NCBI RefSeq assembly: GCF_020741395.1
Contig: NZ_DYZA01000020.1
Span: forward strand, 1-15,309
Direction: 5' to 3'
Length of the DNA: 15,309 nt
Origin: Mailhella massiliensis
GTDB lineage: Bacteria > Desulfobacterota > Desulfovibrionia > Desulfovibrionales > Desulfovibrionaceae
Positions within the stretch are counted from its first letter, which is position 1; every line of letters begins with the position of its first letter. Both the position numbers and the translations under genes were made by a program. The notes beneath the pieces were generated by a model, which was given only the letters and a program-made list of their open reading frames with translations, did no database searches and was not told the DNA's origin. Positions 1 to 6,214 of this stretch are shown here, piece by piece.

Positions 1-349
1 GGTTGCACAGAAGGAAGAAGCGGCGGTTTTCCATGCTTTCAGGAAGCCTGGGATCCGGGTCGTTGGCAAAGGCATGTTCGAAGGTGTCGTCCCAGATCCA
101 CTTGATTTCCCGGGGAGCGGGGATGGTGGGCACGTTGTGCACCTTGTGACAGGCTTCCATGATGGGGCGCATGTCCTCAGGCTTCTGGAAACGGCGGGTG
201 TCGATGACCATGGCCCAACGATGGGCCTTCAGGCCTTCGGGATAGGCTTCATACGAGGCCTCGGCGGCTTCTGCCCGTGCCGCTCCGGCGGCCAGGGCGA
301 AGGTGGAAAGGCCTGCAACTTTAAGAAAATAACGTCTACTCGAATTCAT
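1..349 (-). CDS. dsrO: DsrO, periplasmic ferredoxin-like subunit of DsrMKJOP (partial, 5' end only)
   Basis: This is the N-terminal 116 codons of DsrO; the rest lies beyond the left edge. I translated it by hand from the ATG at 349-347. Residues 3-12 carry a twin-arginine signal (SSRRYFLKVA), followed by an Ala-rich hydrophobic stretch and a probable cleavage site near ARA-EA (24-28), so the mature protein should be exported folded by Tat to the periplasm. The mature part begins with the DsrO-like RWAMVIDTRRF and ACHKVHN segments. The fragment stops at FFLLCN, which in the family opens the first 4Fe-4S motif. DsrO is known to carry several 4Fe-4S clusters and to pass electrons between the cytochrome DsrJ and the membrane subunit DsrP. 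Its start overlaps the end of dsrJ by 14 bases, so translation is probably coupled. dsrP is expected next, outside the window. Confidence 0.9.
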   Translation of the reverse strand, partial: MNSSRRYFLKVAGLSTFALAAGAARAEAAEASYEAYPEGLKAHRWAMVIDTRRFQKPEDMRPIMEACHKVHNVPTIPAPREIKWIWDDTFEHAFANDPDPRLPESMENRRFFLLCN

Positions 350-752
350 GATTGTTCCCCTGGGGGATGACGTGGCAGTCCCAGCAGTACGGGTTCACGC
401 TGTTGGCATCGTGGCACTTGTCGCAGAATTCGGCCTTGTTGCTGTGGCAGGCCATGCAGGTATTCTGCAAGCTGGTTTCCCATTTCTTGCCGTCGGAAGC
501 GACATAGATGCGTTTATTTTCGCGCAGAGCCTGGTCGCGCCATTCAATGAGCAGTTCCATGTGATTGGCGGCCATCCATTCCCTGGGCTCCACGCAGCCG
601 GTGCGTGCTTCCCCGAAGAAGGTGACAGGTTCCGTGGGGAGCACCACCTCAACCTTCTGCTGACCGGAAGAAAGCATATTGATCCAGAAGGGCGCGGTGA
701 ACAGCCCGGCAAAGACGATGATGCCGGGGATGACGAATTTTGCGTTATACAT
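336..752 (-). CDS. dsrJ: DsrJ, triheme cytochrome c of DsrMKJOP
   Basis: This 138-residue protein has an uncleaved-looking N-terminal membrane anchor (about residues 5-24) and a periplasmic domain with exactly three CXXCH haem c sites: CMACH 99-103, CDKCH 110-114 and CWDCH 123-127. Length and layout match DsrJ. Cys53 (TGCVEPREW) fits the conserved cysteine that gives DsrJ its unusual His/Cys-ligated haem, known from the Allochromatium vinosum protein; here this is an assignment by position. DsrJ is the periplasmic cytochrome of the complex, and its physiological redox partner is unsettled. The ATG follows the dsrK stop with no gap (TAAATG), and the 3' end overlaps dsrO by 14 bases, so it lies inside the operon. 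Confidence 0.95.
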   Translation of the reverse strand: MYNAKFVIPGIIVFAGLFTAPFWINMLSSGQQKVEVVLPTEPVTFFGEARTGCVEPREWMAANHMELLIEWRDQALRENKRIYVASDGKKWETSLQNTCMACHSNKAEFCDKCHDANSVNPYCWDCHVIPQGNNHEFE

Positions 753-2387
753 TTATGCTTCCTCCGAGGCGGCGGGATCTTCATCGGGGAAGGGCAGATC
801 TTCCTGACGCAGGTCCATGGTGCGGGGAATTTCGCCCTTCATCACCAGAGCGTTGGCCACGAGTTCATGCAGGCCGCTCACCGTGACGCCGGGCACCCAG
901 TAATCGACGAGCGGAGGCAGTGCAGCGCGGTCAAGGGCGCATACGCAGCCCATCCAGTTCACACCCTTGGTGTCGTGCACATAGCGCAGAGCGTTGGCGC
1001 GGGGGAAGCCTCCGCGCAGGCGCTGATCCATGATTTCTTCGGCATTCAGGCCGGAACCGGAGCCGCAGCAGAAAGTTTCCTCGCGGATGGTATGCTCGGG
1101 CATTTCCACAAAGTTGTTGCAGACGTGCCTGAGGATGTAGCGCGGCTCTTCCAGAAGGCCCATGGCGCGGGCCGGGTTGCAGGAGTCGTGCCAGGTGGTG
1201 ATGATGTGGTTGTTGCGCTCGGGGCGCAGGGTAAGTTTGTTGTGCTTGATGAGGTCGGCCGTGAATTCCGCGATGTGCACCATCTTGGTGGCGGCGGCGT
1301 TTTTGAACACTGTGCCGGTGATGGGGGAAACGGGCACTTCCATGTTCGGCGGGGTGGGGCCGTTGTAGGTGGCCATGTACTGGTTCACCACGCGCCACAT
1401 GTGACCGCATTCGCCGCCGAGAATCCACTTCACTCCCAGGCGTTCGGCTTCCGCATACATCTTCGCGTTGAGGCGCTTGGCCACGTCGAAGGAGACGAAG
1501 GAGCCGAAGTTGCCGCCTTCAGAGGCGTAGGTGGAAAGGGTGTAGTCCAGGCCGATTTCATGGAACAGCATGAGGTAGCCCATGAAGGTGTAGATGCCGG
1601 GGTCGGCGAAGTAGTCGCCGGAGGGGGTGATGAAGATGACTTCATGTCCCTTTTCGTTCCACGGAGGATCCACGCGGATGCCGGTGATGGTCTCAATGTC
1701 GTCGCAGAGGAATTCCACGATTTCACGCATGGAATGGGGCTGGACGCCGAGATGGTTACCGGTGCGGTTGCAGTCGTTGACCGAGTTCATGATCCAGTGA
1801 ATGCCGAGGCCGAGATCCAGAAGCATCTGGCGCACGATAACCGTGATTTCCGCAGTGTCGATGCCGTAAGGGCAGAACAGGGAGCAGCGGCGGCATTCCG
1901 TGCACTGATAGAAGTAGATGAACCACTCCTTGATGACGTCCTTGTCCAGCTTGCGTGCACCGGCGTACTTGCCGAGCAGGCGGCCGGCGGTGGTAAAGTC
2001 CTTACGGTACACGGAACGCAGCAGCTCGGCGCGAAGCACGGGCATGTTCTTGGGATCGTTGGTACCGATGAAGAAGTGGCACTTGTCGGCGCAGGCGCCG
2101 CAGCGCACGCAGCAATCCATGAATACCTTGAGGGAACGGTGCTTCTTCAGGGCGTCCTCAAGAGAATTGTGGAGGATTTCTTCCCAGTTCTCGGGAAGCT
2201 CCCAGTCTTCGCTGTCGGGCGCCCAGTCGTGGGCGTTTTCAAAGCCGAGGCCCTTCAGTATTTCCGTCTTGGCGGGATAGCAGAAGCTGCCGGGGTGGAA
2301 ATCCGGCTTGGTGTCCATCCATCCCTCTTTGGGGAAGGAAGTGGGCGTGGCCGCCAGCAATTCTTCGGGTGTGGGCATTTTTGCCAT
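753..2387 (-). CDS. dsrK: DsrK, HdrD-like catalytic iron-sulfur subunit of DsrMKJOP
   Basis: This 544-residue cytoplasmic protein resembles HdrD of membrane heterodisulfide reductases. Two classical 4Fe-4S motifs are visible: C93-C96-C99-C103 and C162-C165-C168-C172. The C-terminal half has the five-cysteine arrangement that binds the catalytic noncubane-type cluster: C403 (HDSCNP), the pair C440-C441 followed by Gly, and C481/C483 (GCVC). The last pair is CXC, where the general HdrB/HdrD family pattern is CXXC. A further conserved-looking cysteine is C327 (GGECGH). DsrK is thought to reduce the DsrC trisulfide at the end of sulfite reduction, with electrons from menaquinol through DsrM. A Shine-Dalgarno TAAGGAG at 2403-2397 overlaps the dsrM stop and supports the ATG at 2387. 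No signal peptide is seen, as expected. Confidence 0.95.
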   Translation of the reverse strand: MAKMPTPEELLAATPTSFPKEGWMDTKPDFHPGSFCYPAKTEILKGLGFENAHDWAPDSEDWELPENWEEILHNSLEDALKKHRSLKVFMDCCVRCGACADKCHFFIGTNDPKNMPVLRAELLRSVYRKDFTTAGRLLGKYAGARKLDKDVIKEWFIYFYQCTECRRCSLFCPYGIDTAEITVIVRQMLLDLGLGIHWIMNSVNDCNRTGNHLGVQPHSMREIVEFLCDDIETITGIRVDPPWNEKGHEVIFITPSGDYFADPGIYTFMGYLMLFHEIGLDYTLSTYASEGGNFGSFVSFDVAKRLNAKMYAEAERLGVKWILGGECGHMWRVVNQYMATYNGPTPPNMEVPVSPITGTVFKNAAATKMVHIAEFTADLIKHNKLTLRPERNNHIITTWHDSCNPARAMGLLEEPRYILRHVCNNFVEMPEHTIREETFCCGSGSGLNAEEIMDQRLRGGFPRANALRYVHDTKGVNWMGCVCALDRAALPPLVDYWVPGVTVSGLHELVANALVMKGEIPRTMDLRQEDLPFPDEDPAASEEA

Positions 2388-2400
2388 GACCAGTAACTCC

Positions 2401-3414
2401 TTAGGCTTCCGTCTTGGGTTCAGGCTGCTTGTCTACAGGGATGCCGGCCTCAACCATGGCTTCGCGGAAATCATCTTCATATTCTTCGTAGGTGTGATAA
2501 TGCTTGGGCGGATTCCAAGGATTCACATGTCTCTCTTCACGGGTGTTGCACTTCATGTTGCGGGTGGGGCTCATGAAGACTCCGCCCATGTGCATGAGCT
2601 TGGAGAAGGGGAAGTAGATGAGAAGTGCGCTCACCAGTGTTACATGGATGAAGAAGATGGAGCCGAGGCCGGAGGGATCCACAGGCTGCAGCATGGCGAG
2701 ACCCATGATGACTTCCTTGGCCTGGTTGATATCCACCTTGGAAATGTAACGCATGCAGATGCCGGAACCGGCGATGGCAATGAGCAAAAACAGCGCAAAG
2801 TAGTCGGCGGGCAGAGAGATGTAGCGGAGTTTTTCCGTGCACACGCGGCGCAGCAGCAGGAAGGCAAGACCGGCAAGGATGAAGGCGTCGGTCAGGTAGA
2901 AACGGGGAGCGCCTACCTGGAACACACCGTCCACGAATTCGATGACGGCAATGCAGACAGGCACGGGGTCAAGGAAAAAGCGGGCGTGGCGGATGATGAT
3001 GACGAGCATGCTGTAGTGGAACAGCAGGGCGAACACCCACAGCCACTTGTTGGAAAAATAGGTGACGCGCGGAGTACCGTCGATGGTGGTGCGCTCGGCC
3101 CGCGTGTTGCGGAACAGGGACCGGAAGGCGAACACCTCAAGGATCATGCGGCCGACGACGGCGGGCGTGGTCCAGGGGCATTCCAAGCGGTTTGGCTTGA
3201 TCCAGTCCAGAGAGCGCTGCTGGCCCGCCACCGTGGGGATGGCGAACGGTACAGGCGATTTGGCCCAGCGGATGATTTTCCAGATGAAGCCGATGATGAA
3301 CACAGCACCCGCTGTCAGCGGTAAGATCACGCCGAGCAGATACTGCAGGCCAAGTGCTGACCCCGCCCATCCTACGCACAGGATAAGCAGAGTTGCCGCA
3401 AATGCGATGGTCAT
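2401..3414 (-). CDS. dsrM: DsrM, NarI-type membrane cytochrome b of DsrMKJOP
   Basis: This 337-residue integral membrane protein has about five or six hydrophobic helices (roughly residues 4-24, 26-48, 124-144, 174-190, 204-222 and 254-272) and a hydrophilic C-terminal tail of about 60 residues. Candidate haem b ligands are His133, His143, His257 and His275, which sit in or at the ends of helices; which pairs bind haem is inferred. DsrM belongs to the NarI/HdrE cytochrome b group and exchanges electrons between the menaquinone pool and DsrK. The start overlaps the stop of the upstream RsbRD_N gene in an ATGA (3414-3411), with AGAGG just before it, and dsrK follows after 13 bases. The gene order dsrM-K-J-O is the canonical one. 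Confidence 0.93.
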   Translation of the reverse strand: MTIAFAATLLILCVGWAGSALGLQYLLGVILPLTAGAVFIIGFIWKIIRWAKSPVPFAIPTVAGQQRSLDWIKPNRLECPWTTPAVVGRMILEVFAFRSLFRNTRAERTTIDGTPRVTYFSNKWLWVFALLFHYSMLVIIIRHARFFLDPVPVCIAVIEFVDGVFQVGAPRFYLTDAFILAGLAFLLLRRVCTEKLRYISLPADYFALFLLIAIAGSGICMRYISKVDINQAKEVIMGLAMLQPVDPSGLGSIFFIHVTLVSALLIYFPFSKLMHMGGVFMSPTRNMKCNTREERHVNPWNPPKHYHTYEEYEDDFREAMVEAGIPVDKQPEPKTEA

Positions 3415-3977
3415 TCCTCTACCCCTCGATTTTCAGTTTCAGGAGCAGAGTCCTCCTGCTCCCTCCGAAGCTTGGCCAGCCGTATCACCTGTGACTGGCT
3501 TCGCTTTACTTCCTCCACTCTGATCCTGAACACGCGCTCTCTCGCTTCCGAGTACATGTCGAGAGCCATGAGCCCAAGGGTGTCCAACCTGGATTCCATG
3601 GCGAGGTATTCGTTGAGTATCCCGGAGCCGGCATGTTCTGGTTTCAGACATTCAGGCAGCACTTCCGCACGCAGCAGATCCTTGAGCAGGTACAGCGCTC
3701 CCACGGCTTTGGATGGGGGCATGTCCTGTACGGCGCGTATCCAAATAAGGTCGTGAAGGGCTCCCTTTACGGTTTCAGGGTCGGTATCCATGCCGACGAC
3801 GGCGTTGAAAAGCACGCCCGCGGCGATGCGCGTCGTCTCCCCCACGGGGTTGGCGAAGCGGTCGCGGCTCGTACGCATGAAGCCCTTGCTGTCCAGAGGA
3901 TAGCTGGCAAAGAACCGGTTTACCCAGCGGTCTACCAGCACATCTCGCCGGTTGCTGCACAGTTCTGTGATATCCAT
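3411..3977 (-). CDS. RsbRD_N-domain protein, first gene of the dsr operon
   Basis: This 188-residue soluble protein resembles the RsbRD N-terminal domain (a non-haem, globin-like sensory fold found in RsbR-type stressosome regulators). Visible family features are the early RWVNRFFASYP stretch, DRFANPVGETT at 39-49 and IRAVQDMPPSKAV at 80-92. The C-terminal third (about 142-180) is highly charged and could form a coiled coil. There is no STAS, kinase or DNA-binding domain, so this is a stand-alone sensor-like module. It overlaps dsrM by four bases (ATGA), so the two are very probably co-translated, and it is the first gene after the promoter proposed at 4038-4066. I infer a role in regulating or assembling DsrMKJOP; its direct function is unknown. 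As I recall, similar genes occur beside dsrM in related bacteria, but I could not check this. Confidence 0.8.
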   Translation of the reverse strand: MDITELCSNRRDVLVDRWVNRFFASYPLDSKGFMRTSRDRFANPVGETTRIAAGVLFNAVVGMDTDPETVKGALHDLIWIRAVQDMPPSKAVGALYLLKDLLRAEVLPECLKPEHAGSGILNEYLAMESRLDTLGLMALDMYSEARERVFRIRVEEVKRSQSQVIRLAKLRREQEDSAPETENRGVEE

Positions 3978-4037
3978 GTATGCCTTGTGTGAGTAATGGT
4001 GAAACGGCCCGGCCCAGACAGGCCGCTAATTTGCCTG

Positions 4038-4066
4038 AGATTAGCTTAACTTTCGGACGGAGACAA
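4038..4066 (-). promoter_or_regulatory. Candidate sigma-70 promoter for the RsbRD_N-dsrMKJO operon
   Basis: Read on the minus strand, TTGTCT (4066-4061) and TAATCT (4043-4038) are separated by 17 bases. They match 4 of 6 and 3 of 6 consensus bases. Transcription would start near 4031 and leave a leader of about 55 bases before the ATG at 3977. The whole gap 3978-4141 has no gene, and this is the best promoter-like pair in it. The assignment rests on pattern and position only. Confidence 0.45.
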
Positions 4067-4067
4067 G

Positions 4068-4083
4068 TCGGCATTATTGCCGA
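4068..4083. promoter_or_regulatory. Palindrome just upstream of the dsr promoter, possible operator
   Basis: The sequence TCGGCA-TTAT-TGCCGA is a perfect 6-base inverted repeat around a 4-base centre. It ends two bases before the proposed -35 element, a usual place for an activator or repressor site. It does not match the FNR/HcpR-type or Rex-type palindromes I know from sulfate reducers. With only 12 paired bases it could be chance. Confidence 0.3.
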
Positions 4084-4141
4084 TTGCGCTGTTTTCTCCT
4101 GCAAAGTCGCCGGATTGAAAAAATTTGGCGGATTGTGAAGT

Positions 4142-5170
4142 CTAGGGCAGCATGGCGCTTGTATCAATAAGGGGAGCCGGAGCCTCTCCCGGCTCGCCGT
4201 TTTCACAAGGGGATTCGGCCGTACCGTCGCAGAATCCGGCCACACCGATTTCGGGGATGAGAGGAGAAGGTGGCCCGTCGACAGCCGGAGAGGAGCTTTG
4301 CACCGGCGCGGGCGGCTCGGTCAGGAAGGTGGGTAGGCCCTTGAATTCCAGGAAGGGCAGGCGGTCGTTTCCGGCTGAAAGCACATGGGCGTGATTCTGC
4401 CAGAGACGGAACTGCAGCAGCAGCATGCCCGGCCTGAGCAGTCCGAGGCGGAAGGAGGCGTCGTCTTTGAAATCCGGCAGGGCGGGCACGGCTTTCTGAG
4501 CTTCTTCCACGGCTAACTCGAGGGACATGCCCTTCTCCAGGTTTTTCGTCATGGCGGAGATGACCCAGATATCGCGTGTGTCTTCGGGCACGGGGAACCA
4601 TTGCGCGCCCTTCAGATCATCGGCCCGGGAAAGGAGCGTCCGGCAGGCGCGGCAACTGGGGGAGAAGTAAATGTGCACCGAGGCTTCTTTCTGAGCGGGC
4701 AGGGGAGACCAGGGCTCGGAGGTATCGCGCAGGACACTGCCCACATTCACAAGGAGCAGGAGAAACCAGACGAGGGCCAGGGCTGAGCGCTCTTTTTTTC
4801 CGTATTCGGATTCGCTGCGGAAAGCCAGGAAGGAAAGAGCGATGAGAGAGCCGACGATGAGGCAGTTCACGCAGGGGGCGGTGAAGAGCATGACACAAAG
4901 AAGCGCTGTGTCTGCGGCAAGGGCCAGCGCGGCGCAGCAACAGGCCGCCCGCACAAGGCGAAGCAGCGCAAGGATCAGGAGGCAGCAGAAGAAGGCGGCC
5001 CCTGCCTGCCAGAGGGAGATTCCGGCGAGACGGAAATCCTGAAACAATGCGCAGCCGTCGGTAAGGCAGAGGGCCTCGCCTCCGGTGAAGAATACCCAGA
5101 TGCAGAAGAGAAGGCCGACAAAAGAAACTGCGGCCGCGACGAGGGGAAAAGGACGGGTGCTTTTGAGCAT
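4142..5170 (-). CDS. VKOR-family membrane protein fused to a thioredoxin-like domain
   Basis: This 342-residue protein begins with about five membrane helices (roughly 8-28, 50-72, 76-96, 100-117 and 130-147). It carries the two cysteine pairs expected of vitamin K epoxide reductase homologues: C35/C40 in the first loop and C100-V-N-C103 at the start of a helix. A soluble domain from about 163 follows, with a thioredoxin-type CXXC (SPSCRACR, C173/C176) and a cis-proline-like GLPTF at 278-282. In known bacterial VKOR-Trx proteins such a pair makes disulfides in exported proteins and passes electrons to quinone. A Pro/Ser-rich tail (about 285-342) holds two more cysteines, C314 and C322. GGAG at the right distance supports the start. 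It faces away from lgt and may have its own promoter in 5171-5428. Substrates are unknown; exported cysteine proteins are the natural guess. Confidence 0.78.
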   Translation of the reverse strand: MLKSTRPFPLVAAAVSFVGLLFCIWVFFTGGEALCLTDGCALFQDFRLAGISLWQAGAAFFCCLLILALLRLVRAACCCAALALAADTALLCVMLFTAPCVNCLIVGSLIALSFLAFRSESEYGKKERSALALVWFLLLLVNVGSVLRDTSEPWSPLPAQKEASVHIYFSPSCRACRTLLSRADDLKGAQWFPVPEDTRDIWVISAMTKNLEKGMSLELAVEEAQKAVPALPDFKDDASFRLGLLRPGMLLLQFRLWQNHAHVLSAGNDRLPFLEFKGLPTFLTEPPAPVQSSSPAVDGPPSPLIPEIGVAGFCDGTAESPCENGEPGEAPAPLIDTSAMLP

Positions 5171-5428
5171 GGCGGCTCCGTGATGATCGTTTCTTCGGAA
5201 GTAGCGTAGTCATCCGGCCGCGTAAAGAGTTTTTATGCACAGTGCTTTCCCGGGGCGGAGATTCTCATGCCGGGGAGGGCGCGAAAGAAAGGCCGGGGCC
5301 GGACAATGCCGAGAATATTTTTTTAGGGTGCCTTCCGCGTAGGGAGAAGGGAGCCTTTCTCCCCGCAGGTTCCGCGCTGGCCTGTCCGCTCCTTTTATGG
5401 TAAGGAGCGCGGGAACAAGGAGAATTCG
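5171..5428. other. Divergent intergenic region between the VKOR-thioredoxin gene and lgt
   Basis: These 258 bases separate two divergent genes and should contain both promoters. I see no convincing -35/-10 pair for either gene. The stretch does hold two hairpin-forming segments on the lgt side: an imperfect one at 5342-5363 (GGGAGAAGG paired with CCTTTCTCCC, one bulged T) and the perfect one listed separately at 5387-5409. An A/T-rich patch lies at 5310-5326. No RNA gene or small reading frame is supported. Confidence 0.5.
5387..5409 (+). promoter_or_regulatory. Hairpin in the lgt leader containing a second AAGGAG
   Basis: CGCTCCTT (5387-5394) and AAGGAGCG (5402-5409) form a perfect 8-base stem with a 7-base loop, only seven bases before the real lgt ribosome binding site AAGGAG (5417-5422). 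The 3' arm contains a copy of that same AAGGAG. The 5' arm could therefore pair either with its hairpin partner or with the true ribosome binding site. A regulatory role is inferred; the hairpin itself is seen directly. Confidence 0.4.
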
Positions 5429-6214
5429 ATGCAATATCCTTCCATTGATCCTGTGGCTCTTTCCATAGGACCTTTGCAGCTGCACTGGTATGGGCTCATG
5501 TATGTCTTTGCGTTTCTTGCGGGGTGGCTCCTGGGGCGTTTCAGGGCATCCCGTCCCTGGAGCTCATGGACAAAAGCGCAGGTGGACGATTTCGTTACAT
5601 GGGCCATGCTCGGCGTCATCGTCGGGGCAAGGCTCGGATATGTGCTGTTCTACGATTTTTCCGCCTACCTGGCTGACCCTGTGGAAATCGTGCGCGTGTG
5701 GAACGGCGGCATGTCCTTCCACGGAGGGCTGCTCGGCGTTGTCTCGGCAAGCTGGCTGTGGGGGCGCAGGAACGGCAAGGGGCTGGTGGATATCCTCGAC
5801 TTCGTAGCCCCGCTCGTGCCCACGGGCCTTTTTTTCGGACGTATTGGTAACTTCATCAACGCCGAGCTCTGGGGCAAGGTGACGGATTCACCTCTCGGTA
5901 TGGTCTTCCCCGGGGCCGGGCCTCTGCCGAGGCACCCTTCCCAGCTCTACGAGGCGGGCCTTGAGGGCCTGCTCACCTTCGTGATCCTGTGGATATACTC
6001 CTCAAAGCCCAGGCCACGCGGTGCAGTGGCAGGGCTTTTCGGCGTACTCTATGCCGCAAGCCGCATCTTCGTGGAGTTCTTCCGCATGCCCGACGCTCAG
6101 CTCGGCTATCTTTTCGGCGGCTGGGTCACCATGGGGCAGATTCTCTGTCTGCCGCTTCTTGCCGCGGGCCTCTGGCTTCTGCTGCATTCGCGCGGCAGGG
6201 GGAACGGGGCATGA
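5429..6214 (+). CDS. lgt: Prolipoprotein diacylglyceryl transferase Lgt
   Basis: Lgt moves a diacylglyceryl group from phosphatidylglycerol to the lipobox cysteine of prolipoproteins, the first step of lipoprotein maturation in the cytoplasmic membrane. The 261-residue length is normal for the family. Clear signatures are the membrane-spanning N terminus with HWYGLMY (19-25), MSFHGGLLG (95-103, with the essential-type His98), the Lgt signature GRIGNFINAELWG (137-149, with Arg138 and Asn141), HPSQLYEA (169-176) and RIFVEFFRMPD (212-222). Several hydrophobic helices span the rest. AAGGAG six bases before the ATG fixes the start. The stop overlaps the next gene in an ATGA, so the amidohydrolase is co-translated. 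It is a housekeeping gene with no visible link to the sulfur genes. Confidence 0.97.
   Translation: MQYPSIDPVALSIGPLQLHWYGLMYVFAFLAGWLLGRFRASRPWSSWTKAQVDDFVTWAMLGVIVGARLGYVLFYDFSAYLADPVEIVRVWNGGMSFHGGLLGVVSASWLWGRRNGKGLVDILDFVAPLVPTGLFFGRIGNFINAELWGKVTDSPLGMVFPGAGPLPRHPSQLYEAGLEGLLTFVILWIYSSKPRPRGAVAGLFGVLYAASRIFVEFFRMPDAQLGYLFGGWVTMGQILCLPLLAAGLWLLLHSRGRGNGA

Noticed and set aside
348..2396. Very long open frame on the plus strand opposite dsrJ and dsrK
   Set aside because: It is the mirror of real GC-rich genes. The translation is rich in His, Gly and Val with no domain features, while the minus strand carries complete DsrJ and DsrK motifs.
5342..5363. GC-rich hairpin as a terminator in the VKOR/lgt gap
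   Set aside because: It has a bulge and no T run on either strand, and the flanking genes diverge, so no transcript needs to end there.
5989..6210. N-terminal extension of the amidohydrolase into lgt
   Set aside because: The frame is open, but these codons lie entirely inside lgt and give Arg-rich sequence unlike the family. The ATG at 6211 has a ribosome binding site, an ATGA overlap and the standard family start.
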